Shown here: piece after piece, positions 12,333-24,325 of the stretch | How positions within the stretch are numbered: position 1 is the stretch's first letter | How the letters are laid out: each line of letters opens with the position of its first letter | DNA from: Ceratotherium simum simum | Lineage: Eukaryota > Chordata > Mammalia > Perissodactyla > Rhinocerotidae | NCBI RefSeq assembly: GCF_000283155.1 | Contig: NW_004454180.1 | Span: 17,683,210-17,747,209 of the forward strand | DNA length: 64,000 bases | Direction: 5' to 3' | Program-made: the position numbers and the translations under genes | Notes under the pieces: generated by a model | Database searches by the model: none | What the model saw: only the letters and a program-made list of their open reading frames with translations | Told to the model about the DNA's origin: nothing

Positions 12333-12372
12333 TCCTTTCAATTCTGAATCGATGAAGCATCAGGCTACCCTT
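12333..12372 (+). mobile_element. CR1/L3 LINE 3' terminus, right part
   Basis: The words 'tctaagactcctttcaattc' and 'tgaatcgatga' resemble the terminal segment of CR1/L3 elements. Together with 11890-12080 this suggests one CR1/L3 copy split by the L2 insertion. Confidence 0.4.
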
Positions 12373-12439
12373 AGTTCACCCTTGAGTAGGCTTCTTTAAG
12401 AAAGACAAAGATGTTCTTTTGCAACAATTGGCCACAAAA

Positions 12440-13257
12440 AGAAAAAAAAGGAAAAGAAGAAGTAAAACTATGTTTATACACAGATGACATGATCTTGTTT
12501 ACACAAAATCCTAAGTAATCCACAAAATAATCCATTAGAGCTAATAAACAAGTTCAGAAAATTTGTAGTACACAAAATCAATTGTTCTTGTGTACAATAG
12601 CAATGAACAATCCAAAAGTGAAATTAAGAAAATAATGCCATTTAAAATATTATCAGAAAGAGTAAAATACTTGGGAGTAAATTTAACAAAAGAAGTGAAA
12701 GGCTTGGACACTTTCAACTACAAAACATTGTTGAAAGAATTTAAAGAAGATCTAAATAAGTGGAAAGACATCCATGTTCATAGATTGGAAATCTTAATAT
12801 TGTTACGATGGCAACGCTCTCCAAATTGGTCTATAGATTCAATGCAATCCCTATCAAAATTCCAGCTGGCTTTATTTCATAAAGTGACAGGCTAGTCCTG
12901 AAATTCATAAGGAAATGCAAGGGACTCTGAATATCCAAAACTAGCTTGAAAGAACAAGAATAGCAGAACACACACTTTCTGACTTCAAAATTTAATACAA
13001 AGCTACAGTAATCAAACAGTGTGGTCCTGGCATAAGGCTAAACATGTAGATGAATAGAATAGAATTAACAGTCTAGAAATAAATGCTTATATATATGGAG
13101 AATTTATTTTCAACAAGAATGCCAAGGTCATTCAAAGGGGAAACAATAGTCTTTCCATTGAATGGTGCTCGAACAACTGATATCAACCTGCAAATGAACG
13201 AAGTTGGACCCCTACCTCACACCACATACAAAAATTAACTCAAAATTTATCATGGAG
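12440..13257 (+). mobile_element. L1 LINE, ORF2 3' part (left of ERE insertion)
   Basis: L1 sequence in sense orientation. It begins near the reverse-transcriptase catalytic box, passes through the KYLGVNL region, and runs on to the distal ORF2. An ERE SINE interrupts it at 13258, and the L1 resumes at about 13451. Confidence 0.93.
12468..12895 (+). pseudogene. decayed L1 ORF2 reverse-transcriptase fragment
   Basis: L1 ORF2 encodes the endonuclease and reverse transcriptase used in target-primed reverse transcription. Here the catalytic Y-x-D-D box is visible as LYTDDMI (12474-12494, YTDD at 12477-12488), where modern L1s have FADD. The frame then meets a stop. In another frame an uninterrupted stretch (12590-12895) carries the family motif KYLGVNLTKEV, followed by YKTLLKEFKED and NKWKDI, which belong to the thumb and post-thumb region. 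Frameshifts and stops separate the pieces and the N-terminal endonuclease is missing, so no active protein is possible. Confidence 0.92.
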
Positions 13258-13450
13258 GGGCCAGCCCGGTGGTGTAGTGGTTAAGTTTGCGTGCTCCACC
13301 TCAGCGGCCTGGGGTTCATGGGTTCAGATTCCAGGCGTGGACCTACACATCATTCATCAAACCATGCTGTGGCAGCATTCCACATGCAAGGTGGAGGAAC
13401 ACCGGCACAGACGTTAGTTCAGGGCCAAACTTCCTCACAAAAAAAAAAAG
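13258..13450 (+). mobile_element. ERE SINE, diverged copy inside L1
   Basis: Starts GGGGCCAGCCCGGTGGTGTA and keeps an A-box-like TGGTGTAGTGGTT and a degraded B box at about 13321 (GGTTCAGATTCC). It ends 'caaacttcctcac' plus an A run. Substitutions are spread along its length and no clean target duplication is visible, so it is older than the copies at 21.3, 24.5 and 58.6 kb. L1 sequence continues on both sides. Confidence 0.93.
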
Positions 13451-14613
13451 AAAGAAACATATTGATCATAGTCCTAACTGTAAATGCTAAGACTATAAAA
13501 TTCTTAGGAGAAAACATAGGAGTAAATCTTTGTGATCTTGGATTAGGGAATGAATTATTAGATGTAACACCAAAAGCACAAGAAACAAAAGGAAAAAATC
13601 GATAAACTGAACTTCATTAAATTTAAAATGTTTATGCTTTAAAGAACAGCATCAAGAAAGTGGAACAACAACCCACAGAATGGGAGAAAATATTTGAAAA
13701 TCATTTATCTAATAAGGGACTTGTATACAGGATACAAGTCAACACTAAAAAGACAAATAACCCCATTTAAAAGATGGCAAAAGATTTGAATAGATACTTC
13801 TCTGAAGAAGATGTACAACCCACCAATAAGCACATGAGAAGATGCTCAACATCGCTACTCATTAGGGAAACGCAAATCAAAACCACAGTGAAATACCACT
13901 TCACACATGCTCGGATGGCTAAAATTAACAAGACAGAAAATAACAAGTGTTGGTGAAGGTGTGGAGAAAGCAGAACCTCATACATTGCTGGTGGGAATGG
14001 AAAATGGGGCAGCCACTTTGGAAAACAGTTTGGCAGTTTCTCAAAAAGTTAAACATAGAGTTACAATATGATCAGGCAATTCCACTCCTAGCTACATGTT
14101 CAAGAGAACTGAAAACATACGTCCACACAAAAAATGTGTAAGAGACTGTTTATGTCAGTATTATTCAAAGCAGCCAAAAAGTAGAAATAACCCAATGTCC
14201 ATCAACTGATAAATGCATAAACAAAATGTGATATATTCACAAAATAGATTATTATTTGACAATAAAAAGTAATGAAGTATTGAGGCATACCACAATGTGG
14301 ATGTCCCTTGAAAACATTATGCTGAGTGAAATAAGTCAGAAACAAAAGGCCACATATTGCATTATTCTGGATAAATCCATAGAGATAGAAAGTAGATTGC
14401 TGGTTGCAGGGGCTGGGGGTGGGGGAAGGGAGGAATAGGAAGTGACTGCTAATGGGTACAGGGTTTCTTTATGGGGTGATGAAAGTGTTCTAGAATTAGA
14501 TAGTGGTGCACAACTCTGTGTGCTCAACTGAAAACCACTGAATTATACACTAAAAGAGTGAATTCTGTGGTGTGTTAACTATATCTCAATAAAGCTCTTG
14601 TATATTTTTAAAA
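13451..14613 (+). mobile_element. L1 LINE ORF2 end and 3' UTR (right of ERE insertion)
   Basis: Continuation of the L1 at 12440. It includes 'gtgaaataccacttcacaca', 'cattgctggtgggaatggaa', 'ggaaaacagtttggcagttt', 'attatgctgagtgaaataag' and the G-rich 3' UTR tract at about 14408-14430. It ends near 'atatctcaataaagctcttg' with an A-rich tail. Old, with multiple stops. Confidence 0.93.
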
Positions 14614-14739
14614 AGTCAAACTACTGAAACAAAGAAAAATAGCAAAGGAAATAGTTAACTTGTGGGAGATTAAAGTTTGAAAAGTGTTTATGGTCTTATA
14701 TTTTGCTTTAAAATGTTAATAGGGGATGACAAAGATTAT

Positions 14740-17700
14740 TCATTTTATTGGAGATTTTATCTCATACTATATTTGAAAATGTCAAAAAAGATATTCTTTT
14801 TGTAAATTATTACTTTGAAATATTGCAAGCATACAGAAAAAGAATAGAAAAGAATATAACAAAACCCATGGATCATCTACCTAACTTTGTAAGATCTCAT
14901 ACTCTTGTCATATTTGCTTCAGACAGATCTTTTATTACATAAGATATAAAATTTTACGTTAAATTGAAGACCCCTGAATACCCATCCCCGATCACATCCC
15001 TATTGCACCTTTCCCAGAGTAACTGCCATCCTGAATATGGAACTCTTAAGTCTCACACATATTTTTATATTTGTACTCTTCAGTATCCATGACCGCTATA
15101 TAGTATCTTTTTGCCTTATAAAATTATTTATAAATGTTATCATGTTGTAAATATCCCTCTGTCAATTGCTTGTTTTAGTCAACATTATGTTTTTGAGATT
15201 TATCCATGTTAATTCATTCATTTTACTGAATAGAAAAACATACGGTCCACATTACGTAGACTTTACCACGATCTATTGATCCATTCTCCTGAATACGTCT
15301 GTTAAAACTGTTTACGTGTTTTCTGATATTCCAATCCACGCTGCGTGAACATTGTGTTGCATGACCCTGGGCATCTGTGTGAGTTTCACTAGGGAATCAC
15401 CAAAAGTGGAATTGCCAGGGCGTAAGGCATGTGAGTCTAGATACCCCCAAATTGTCCTTCACCAAGGTTGGCTCATTTACACGCCTGCCGCCAAAGTCAG
15501 AGTTTCCAGCCCCTCCATCGCCACCAGTACTGCCAACTTTTATTTTTTTCCAATCTGCTTGTTATTTTAATTTTCATCCTCCTGATTACTGGTGAGATCG
15601 AGCATATTTTCATGTCTGTTGGTCTCTTGGGATGTGTCTTACATGAATTGCCTGTTAATATTTTTTGTCCATTATTCCATTGGGTTGTTTGCTTTTTCTT
15701 AAAACTCAAAGAGTTCTTTATATACTCTGGATGCTAATCCTTGGTCAGTTATGTTTGCAAATATCTCCTAGACTGCAGTTTATCTTTTTACTTTTTAGTA
15801 TTGTCTTCTACGCTTGTTTTTAACTTTAATATAGCCAAAGGGATCAGGTTTTTGTTTTATGCTTTTGTCTTTTGTATTCAGAAATCCTTGCCAATTTTAA
15901 GATCATAAACATCTTCGCCTATATATACTTCAGTTTTTTAAATTTTGCTTCTCACCTTTAGGTCTTTAATTAACCTGGAGCGATGTTGACTATGGTGTGA
16001 GACGGAGATTTAATGTTACGTTTTCCAATACTTCACCCAGCAGCACTGATTGAACTGTTTATCACGTTGTCAGTGATCCATAAGGCCCCCTCTGTCATGT
16101 ACCAATTTTCCGCATATGCTCTGGCCCGATGCTAAGTTATCTATTTTGTTCCTTTGACCTATTTCTTTATTATTACAGCTTTATAAAAAGTCCAAATACT
16201 TGATAAGCAAATCCTCCCAACTTGAGTAATCTTGTTTATTCTTTGCCATTTCTTCCTCCACATGAGTTCTTGCTCAGCTTATTAAATTTCCCCAAAAATA
16301 TTTGTTGGTTATTATTTGAAATTTCAATGAATTCTTGGATTAATTTGGGGAAGTGGACATCTTTGTGCTGCTGAGTCTTCCCATCCATGAACATCTTAAC
16401 GTTGCTCTGTCTATTCAAGTCTTCTTTTATGTGCTTGAACCACACTTTGAAACTTCCTCCATAAAGATCTTTCACAGCTTTTGTTAGATTAATTCACACT
16501 TATCATACAATTTGTGCCACTATAAATGGCATACTTCATGATTTGCATTTTATTTTATATTGTCTGTTGCTCTGGAGAACACATTGATTTTTGTATACTG
16601 ATCTTGTGTCCGGAAGTACAGCTAAATACCCGCCTTGATGCTAATCATTCGTCTGGAGATTCCCTTGGATTTTTCTGTGTGAACAATCCTATCATCTATA
16701 GGTCACTTCAGCTTTGATCCCCCCTGGGAAATTCTTGCACTTATTTCCTTTTAGTGTCTTATGATAGTGAGTAGCTCAAGTAAAACATGGGATGGAAAGA
16801 GTGAAAGCAGATATTCTCAGCTTTTCTTGACTTTAAAGAGACTTATTCTAATGGTTCCCCACTGGATGCTGTTGCTACAGGTTTTTTGTAGATGCTTGCT
16901 ATCAAGTTAAGAGCCTTCTTTCTAGTCTCAACTTCTGTGATTTTGTATTGTGAATGAATGTAGAATTTTAAACTGTTAATGCGATGAATTACACGAGTAG
17001 ATTTTCAAATGTATCCTACATTTCTGAAATAACCCAGATTTGTCATGATCTATTTATTTTTACATATTGCTGAACTCTGTTTACTAAGATCTGTGAGTAT
17101 TTTCATGTCCGCATTTGTAAGGAAGATGAATCTTTTCCTTTCTCATGCTGTCCTCATCTGCTTTGGTATAAAAAATAAACTGACCTCAGAATATGCGTCA
17201 GAGAGCAGTGCCTCCTTTCTATGCTCTGGAACATTCTGTATCGTATTGGGGGATAACTGTTCCTTGACTGGCAGAATTCTCTTATAAAACTGTCTGGTCC
17301 CGGCATTTTGTGTACCGCATTCAGCAGAGGAGACTTTTAAACTGCTGATCACGTTTCTTTAATTGTTACAGGTCTGTTCAGATTCTATTTGTTTTGAGTT
17401 TTGGTGAGTTCCGTTTCTAGAGACAACCATCCCTCTCTCCATGGCTTCTTTGTTCTTCGGGTGCCCTTATCTTTAACTTCTGCTCCATCCAGAACTGGGA
17501 GCCTTTTTCCTTCCTCATGTTGCTCATTTGTATTTCTCACTCTTTTCTTTCAATCTCTTTTGACTAAGTTTGTCTGTCGTATTTGTTGTTTTGTGGAACC
17601 AGCTACCAGATTGATTGAGTCTCTCTGTTTTATATTTGTTTTCTATTTCATAAATTTCAGCTCTTATTTTTATTACCTCCTTCCTTCCACGTTCTTTTCT

Positions 17701-18165
17701 TTATTTGGTTTTTTACTTTCTCTCTTCCAGAGTTTGCTGCTTTGCTCATTAGTTTTGAGCATTTTTTCTCCTCTAACATAAAATTTAACATTATGCGTTA
17801 CCCTTTGAATGCTAGTTTAGCTGCATCCCAAAAGGCTTAATGTATAGTGTTTTATCATTCCACTCTAAATACCTACATATATATGCATATCTATGCATAT
17901 GTACATACTAAGTGATTTTTTGACTTAACTTCATTATAATCGGAAAATCATGTCTGTATAACTACTAGCTCTTTGGGTAATAAATACTTGCTTTGTCATT
18001 GGGACATGCTTAATTGCTGCCGATATTCCACGTGTGTTCTTTTAGTTGGCCTTCCGACCAAGTGGTGTCAAATCTGTGGTTTCTCTCATCCACTGGGTTT
18101 TTCAGTTCTAATTAACCCCCTTCTGAGAGTTCTATTTTCTGAAGTTCTTGGGTGTGTCAGCTGAA
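14740..18165 (-). mobile_element. L1 LINE, long antisense copy (ORF2 and 3' UTR)
   Basis: About 3.4 kb of T-rich sequence corresponding to the complement of an L1. The left end reads through antisense 3' UTR and distal ORF2: 'gtggaattgccagggcgtaa', then 'gagttctttatatactctgg', 'tgctaatccttggtcagtt' and 'aacttctgtgattttgtatt'. The right part, 'tagctgcatcccaaaaggct', corresponds to more upstream ORF2. All frames are heavily broken. Its 3' end faces the 3' end of the preceding L1, giving a tail-to-tail pair. Confidence 0.85.
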
Positions 18166-18884
18166 TCCTAGTCAGGGAAGTTTGTGCAGACATTCCGGTC
18201 TACTAATTTGTAGGAAACAATGCCTCTAAAGCCTTCCTTCAATAACTTGATGACCCCCTATCCAAGAGACGGTCTTCGAGGTGGTTGGTTCTGGAACCCT
18301 TTGACAGCTGTGCCTCTGAAAGGTCGAGACACAGCTCCAAGGCCAGCCTGAAGAGGAGGCCAGTGTAAGGGGTTCTGACATGCAGCAACCTTGGAAGTTA
18401 GTTTCCTGCCTCTGACAGCCTCTCTGAAGTAGAATCACTCCACATGTGTGAGATTGAGATTGTCTTCTAAAATTAAATTTTTATTGAGCTCTCAAGGATA
18501 TTAACAATATCCCTCCTCTGAGACATCCCTTCTTACCTCCAACCTCAATTGCCTGCAGAAGGACTCTGGACATCCCTAAAGTTCCCATCCCTCTGACAGG
18601 ACCCGAACAATGGGGAGTGGGTTTTCTGTTGGAGGGTTGCTTTTTGAAGCCTTGCTAAGGCAAGGGAACTGAGACTCATCATGAGTTATAAGATGCAGGG
18701 AGATCCCAGGGGCAGACCCACGCCCTCAATCAAAGACTCACGTTACCATAGGGAGAGAAAGTGGGCTGAGCAGTGGACGCCATTGTGATGGGCGTTTTAA
18801 AACATTTTAAACTCTGAAGATAAAGTGGGCAAGGAATGCTCAGGTTAATGTTTTTGTAAGTCTGTCGGCCTCTTGTAAAAATAA
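18166..18884. other. unclassified, no gene recognised
   Basis: No coding signature. The composition (short T runs, 'ccctcctctgagacatccc') could reflect an old LTR, but I cannot name one. Confidence 0.3.
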
Positions 18885-19136
18885 AAATGAATAATAAGCA
18901 TATGAAAAAAATGTGTCATCCCAAGAGTAATGAGAGAAATACAAATTAAAACAACACTGAGATGGCATTTCTCACTTTAGATCAGCAGAGTATAAAGTGG
19001 TAACATTTGAGGCTTTAGGGACAGAAAACAAGCTGGTGGGATGGTAAAAATGGTATAAGCTGCTTAGAAAAAAAAGTTGACAAAACCCAGTAACTCCCTT
19101 TCTAGTCACGTGTCCTAAGTAAAAGTCATACTCTCG
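18885..19136 (+). mobile_element. L1 LINE distal fragment, left of an LTR insertion
   Basis: Degraded L1 distal ORF2 in sense orientation: 'gagaaatacaaattaaaac', 'actgagatggcatttctcac', 'gctggtgggatggtaaaaat'. It breaks at about 19137 where G/C-richer LTR-like sequence begins, and compatible L1 sequence resumes at about 19493. Confidence 0.75.
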
Positions 19137-19492
19137 TGCAGGGGGGTATCATCATGCCCGCCACGTCCTGCTCTCTCCTCCTTTGGGCGTGGAGAAGGTG
19201 ACACACAACCTCCTTGACAGGCAGGCTGGACCCCGGGTCCGGCTCAGGCCGACAGGCTGTGAGCGGAAATGGTGAATTTCACATCCGGAGAGCACGGAGG
19301 AGCAGTGTGAGCTCTTCATTCGCTCTGGGCTCTCCGGAAGCAAACTTTGGAGGGCTGCTTGCAATGAGCGACTTTGTGGAATGGAGCTTCCGGCCATCTT
19401 TTATTGGACTTGGACTTGTGAGTGAACAAGAAACAAACCTTTGCTGAGTTTTTTGGGGTTGTTTGTATTCAGCTCAAGCCTGGATGATCCTG
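19137..19492 (+). mobile_element. LTR-like insertion, MaLR-type 3' end
   Basis: The right part ('ttggacttgtgagtgaacaa', 'aaacaaacctttgctga', 'ggggttgtttgtattcag', 'cctgacaaatac') matches the 3' end of mammalian MaLR-like LTRs. The expected AATAAA is degraded to AACAAA at about 19432-19437. The left boundary is inferred from where L1 sequence stops. It is a solo LTR remnant with no internal proviral sequence. Confidence 0.5.
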
Positions 19493-19905
19493 ACAAATAC
19501 ATAAAGATGATATCAAATGAGATTCATGGTAGCATTACTTATAACAGTATAATTTTAACAACAGCTTAACTGTTAAAAAATAGGAGATGGAGAAATAAAT
19601 TATGGCCAGTAGTTTAATACTATAATAAATACTTTACAATACATAAAACTGATATGTTGAAAATCTCTAGAAGCAAAAGGAACATTCTCACCATAAAATA
19701 TTGAGAGAGAAAAGCAGAATATTAAACTATTCATACAGCAGGATCACATTTTTGTTTGACATAAATGCAGAGGAAAAAAGAAAGCACCAACACCACAATG
19801 TTAGTAGAGATCAGGGTAGTGAAATAACAGAAAAGCAATGATCCCAAACCTGAAGGTGGCCATCGGGGAGAGTGTAAGAGGGAGCACTGAGGTGGACTGA
19901 AAGAT
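19493..19905 (+). mobile_element. L1 LINE 3' UTR, right of the LTR insertion
   Basis: 'attcatggtagcattactta', 'ttaaaaaataggagatgg' and the following A/T-rich 3' UTR-like sequence fit the continuation of the L1 at 18885. The exact right end is unclear; the next 150 bases may still be L1. Confidence 0.65.
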
Positions 19906-20917
19906 GTTTCATAAACACGGAAAAGATAAGGACAGTTTTCCAAAACCACAAGAGCAGCACATGGGAATAGTAATGACTGGTTGTGGGAAGGTTTCGTTGT
20001 TGAGCAAGTATACCCGTTACTTGCGAAATCATGTTATGGGGCAAAGTGCCAACGTATTCCTTTATTTTCCTTTATTTTCTCTGACAATCACCCTAATCTC
20101 AGGCTACAGGCTGGTTGGTTATAGCTGAGGGAGAGAAGTAGAGGAGAGATGACTATTTAACCATGCAGGTGGATGTCAGAAAGTATTCTCACGGCTGCTA
20201 AATTAAAATCTCGTTTTGAGGTACGCATTACTAGATGTGCCGTGTAACAGCATGGACCACTTGGACTCACCATCCCCAGAAGTTTGGAAAATATGCCAGA
20301 CTTCACTGCCCAGGAACACTGTGTGCTTAAGAAGCGTGTTGGCTTACAGAAACATAGGGATGTTCTAAAATTATTAGACCCCATTCCAGGAACGACGGGG
20401 GAGTGAAGGCGAGCTGGAGCATCGTGTTTTTAGAAATGGCCATTAGCCTGATCAAAGAACCCTCTTGTGTCTCAACAACAAATTAAGTTCCAACGATTCC
20501 AACTCTTTCCCCTTCTGGGGACATTCCTCAGGCTGCAGAGGGACTCTCTCCTCTTTGTGGTTTTCTCAGAGGTGACCATAGAGGAAGTCCACAGTTCGAG
20601 CTGGAATCACTCCCACATAGATGCTGATAAACCTTTTTTGGAGCCTAAAAATGCTGCTGTGTGATGCCTATGGCTCTGCGTCTCACCAGCTGGAAAGTTA
20701 CTACTGTTCTCTTCCACTGGCAGGAGCGACAATCGATACATTCACTGTGAGTGCAGAGTAATGGCAACGATGACAATGTTTTATCGGACAACCCCCTGAG
20801 TGCATTTGAGAGGAGTGAGCAGAGGGAATGGAGGAGGGTTAGGAGCAGGGAGTTTGAGTTGGAATCGTTATTAGGCTCAGGATGTAGCAAATTACTAACT
20901 TGGAGCATCTGTCCTTT
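19906..20917. other. unclassified, no gene recognised
   Basis: Moderately A/T-rich. No named repeat beyond possible L1 tail sequence at the left edge. Open frames are under 95 codons. Confidence 0.3.
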
Positions 20918-21128
20918 GTTATTCATTTGGTAAATTTTTATTTAACACTAACTATGTTCCAGGCCTTGCTCTGGCCACTGGGGACAAAGATGGATCCTAT
21001 AGTCATCAAGTTTACCATCTAATGGAGGATACAGGGATTTATAAACAAATAAACACAAAAAGAGTGGCAGAAGAGGAAGGTCGTGGAGGACTGGTAGGGA
21101 GGCGACCTCTGAGCCAAGCCTCCAACAC
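20918..21128 (-). mobile_element. L2 LINE 3' region
   Basis: On the plus strand it reads 'attcatttggtaaattttta', 'ctatgttccaggccttgctc', 'actggggacaaagatg', then 'gaggcgacctctgagccaag'. This is the reverse complement of an L2 from its 3' end inward and shows no insertion. Confidence 0.82.
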
Positions 21129-21257
21129 AAGCAAGAGCAAACGAAAACTCTTAACAAGTCCAGCCAAGGGCATGGGCTTGAGCAATGTCTGTCCTTGGCT
21201 TCCAGAACGAGTTGATGGGTTGTGGACAGGTTCCTAGGAAATGGGAGGTAAATATTG

Positions 21258-21578
21258 TTTTTTGTTTTTTGTTTTTTGTTTTTTGTTTTTTTGTGAGGAA
21301 GATCAGCCCTGAGCTAACATCCATGCTAATCCTCCTCTTTTTGCTGAGGAAGACCGGCTCTGAGCTAACATCTATTGCCAATCCTCCTCCTTTTTTTTCC
21401 CCCCCAAAGCCCCAGTAGATAGTTGTATGTCATAGTTGCACATCCTGCTCGTTGCTGTATGTGGGACGCGGCCTCTGCATGGCTGGAGAAGCGGTGCCTC
21501 GGTGCGCGCCCGGGATCCGAACCCGGGCCACCAGTAGCGGAGCTCGTGCACTTAACCACTAAGCCACGGGGCTGGCCC
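21258..21578 (-). mobile_element. ERE SINE (ERE2/3-like), recent insertion
   Basis: Full-length ERE on the minus strand. It has a tail made of repeated C-A6 units (GTTTTTT on the plus strand, 21258-21292), an extended middle with 'cagtagatagttgtatgtca' and a G/C-rich tRNA-like head. The target-site duplication GGGAGGTAAATATTG is 15 of 15 identical at 21243-21257 and 21579-21593. The perfect duplication and the intact B box (GGTTCGGATCC on the minus strand) mark it as young. Confidence 0.96.
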
Positions 21579-21593
21579 GGGAGGTAAATATTG

Positions 21594-23924
21594 AAATATC
21601 CCTTGGATGGGGACCACTTCAGGGCCTCACCCCAGAACCTCAGATTTCTTGAACCTCAGGGTGTCTTGGAGGAAGCCTCGCTCAGCCTCTCATTTATCAG
21701 ATAATCCCACCAAGAGCAATTCAGCAGCTGGTCTAATCAAGTGTGTCAGTTGGGTCCTTCAAGATAGAGTTCAAACTACAAAAGGTTTAAAGATTTATCT
21801 GTGAGACAAAGGGGCAAGGAAGCAGGAGTGTGCAGAGAAAGGAAGTCTTCACACCGTGATGCAGGCCTGACACCTCTGAAAGGAGAGGAGAAAGGAGGAC
21901 GGCTGGACAGGGCGAGCCTCAGACCGAGGTGCAGCTTAGAGAGGGTCTTGGGCAGTCCAACAGGAAGCTCCACACCACGAGAGATGCAGAGAGGTTCCCT
22001 ATCAGGCAGAAACGACCAGACTCTATTGACCTGTTGCCTTCAGGCATTGATTTTGGGGCTCCCTGAGGAGAACGTGGCCTCAGCTTAAACGTTGCAGTGG
22101 ATCCTGGAGGCGCTGCGGCTGGAGGCTGTCAGCTGACTGTCCTTACAGCTGAACAGCACAGGCTTTCTTGAGGGCAGAGCCATGCGGCACCTCGCCGTGG
22201 CTGCCACACAAGGCCACAGGGCTGTTAGCAGAGGCAAGAAGAGCCCATCACTTACACAACTGGGGGGATGAGCTCATTCAGAAAAAAATTTAACTTAACA
22301 AGATTTTAGTCTCTGGTCCTTTGGGAGGCAAGTCTCCACGGGTCTTTGGCACCTCTGCATGAATCGAGAACAGGTGTTGACTGCGCTTTGTTCCGGACTA
22401 TTCTTGCAAAGATTTGTGGAAGAGAGAAAGAGTGTCTTCCTCTGGAACAAAGGGCAGGCATGCTTACTGTTCAGTGTAATAAAGATAATGCCTCCCTGCA
22501 GAACAAAATGCAGAACATTTGCAGAAAATTCGGGTTCCCTAAGCCTGGGCTTCCTCTTCTGTAGTGCAACCCACTGTATATGCAGACAACACCCGCCCCT
22601 CGGAATCGGGGGCATTGGGAATTTCTGTGGGAACTGGGGCTCAGGGAACCAGCGTAACAATGCTGATCCTCTGGCAGCTGCGACTGCTGTAAGTGACAGA
22701 CGGCCCTTTCTCCCTGACCCAGGAGTCTCGTGTCTTCTGCCAAGAAAAGGAAACAATTGTGGGCTAACTTGTTAGCTCGCAGGGAGCGGGAATTCTCAGA
22801 CTCTGCACAGTTCCTGCAAGGGCAGACTTACTGGGAGAGAAAATGTCATGTGTAGATAAGAACGTCAAGGCAGAGAAGGCTCAGTTGGCTTTTCGGTTCC
22901 AAGGAAAGGCAGCCTGCGGGACCTCTCTCCACTGCCTGGGTTGTTTTAAAGGCCCCGTTTCCCAGGTGAGATTGAGGGAAACAAGAGGCTTTGGAAAGCA
23001 ATGGCCACCTTGATGACCTGGCTATAAATAACCAATATTTGTTTTAAGTAATAGCAGTGAAAAGCTGTCACAGGATCTCATTTCTGGAGTTATTTATAGG
23101 TTTCATATGACAACCTAATGAGACGGATCACATTTTAATGCTGCAAAGCTTTTGGTCATAAGACAGTCTATCGTAAAGGTCACCATGTCCCTGGAGAGAA
23201 CCCGCCACCTCAGGAGCATGGAGCACAGGTGTTACTTAATACGCACTTGGGGTGCTTGAACAGAGCCCCGTTTCCCAGACGTCAGAGAGATGAGCCACAG
23301 AATGCAGCCCTCAGCCCTGAACTCCTGGCCCAGCCCCAGGACTCTGTAAAAATTTATTTTCTCCTCTTAAGTTTCAGCATCATCAGCTATCATTGATCTC
23401 TGCCGATGCAGGGCAGGGGGGGCCGGATGGTTAGCCCCACAGATACTGCAAAGAACCACCTCTGCTTGGATCTGGAGTGGATTTTCACACTTGGCTTTTA
23501 AGCACTGGTATGCCAAGCACTCCACCATGGAGTCCCAACCTGGAGACTCCCACTCGGGTCTCCTTTCTCGCAGACACACACCGCTCCTCGCAGGGGCTCC
23601 CTTCCCTTCTGAGGGCCCAGCTGCCCAGATGCATTTCCCTCGATTCTACCCAACTCACTTTTCTATTCCCCACAATGAGGCTGGAGAGGGGTAAAGTAGG
23701 GGTCTGGGTTTACAGGGTCTCTTCTCGCAAGTGTGTGGAAGAAAGGATGACCTTTAAAAGAGGACTGAATTACAAGTGGTGGGAATCATAGTAACGGACA
23801 CTCAGCCACCAAAATCAGAAAAGCAAGTGACAGCACCAACATTTGCCCAAATCTTCATAGTTTATCATGTTTTTCTCAGACTAATTTTTTTAATTAATAC
23901 TATATAACTTATTTGATTTATTTT
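21594..23924. other. unclassified stretch with an A/T-rich candidate conserved block
   Basis: No named repeat in about 2.3 kb. Overlapping open frames of 138 and 153 codons on opposite strands (22295-22775) look like chance frames. At 22960-23190 an A/T-rich block with 'ctataaataaccaatat' and 'gagttatttatagg' might be a conserved non-coding element. Confidence 0.3.
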
Positions 23925-24086
23925 TTTAATAATTTTTTTATTTTTAGATAACTACAGGTTCACATGCAGTTACTCTCACCCAGTTTCTCCAACGGTATCG
24001 TCTTGCAAACCTAGATGATAATCTCATAGTCAGGACATTGACCCTGACACAGTGCACCTATCATATTCACAGCCCTCAGTGATATT
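23925..24086 (-). mobile_element. L1 3' UTR fragment, left of an ERE insertion
   Basis: 'tacaggttcacatgcagtta', 'cccagtttctccaacggtat' and 'aggacattgaccctgacac' match the antisense of an L1M-type 3' region. It is cut at about 24087 by a SINE and resumes at about 24326. Confidence 0.75.
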
Positions 24087-24325
24087 TTTTTTTTTTTGGT
24101 AAGGAAGATTAGCCCTGAGCTAACATCTGTTGCCAATCCTCCTCTTTTTGCTGAGGAAGATTGGCCCTGGGCTAACATCCGTGCCCATTTTCCTCTACTT
24201 TATATGTGGGACACTGCCACAGCATGGCTTGACACGCAGTGTATAGGTCCACACTCAGGATCTGAATCTGTGATCCCCGAAGCAGAGAGTGCAAACTTAA
24301 CCACTACACCACCGGGCTCGCCCCC
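24087..24325 (-). mobile_element. ERE SINE, older diverged copy inside L1
   Basis: Minus-strand ERE with a T11 tail complement and both CTGAGCTAACATC-type phrases. The tRNA-like head is degraded ('aggatctgaatctgtgatcc' where young copies are G/C-rich). The flanks 'cacagccctcagt' and 'cacatcactcagt' may be a diverged target duplication. It is clearly older than the ERE at 24546. Confidence 0.94.

Noticed and set aside
12590..12895. 101-codon plus-strand open frame as an independent gene
   Set aside because: Its motifs (KYLGVNL, YKTLLKE) identify it as decayed L1 ORF2.
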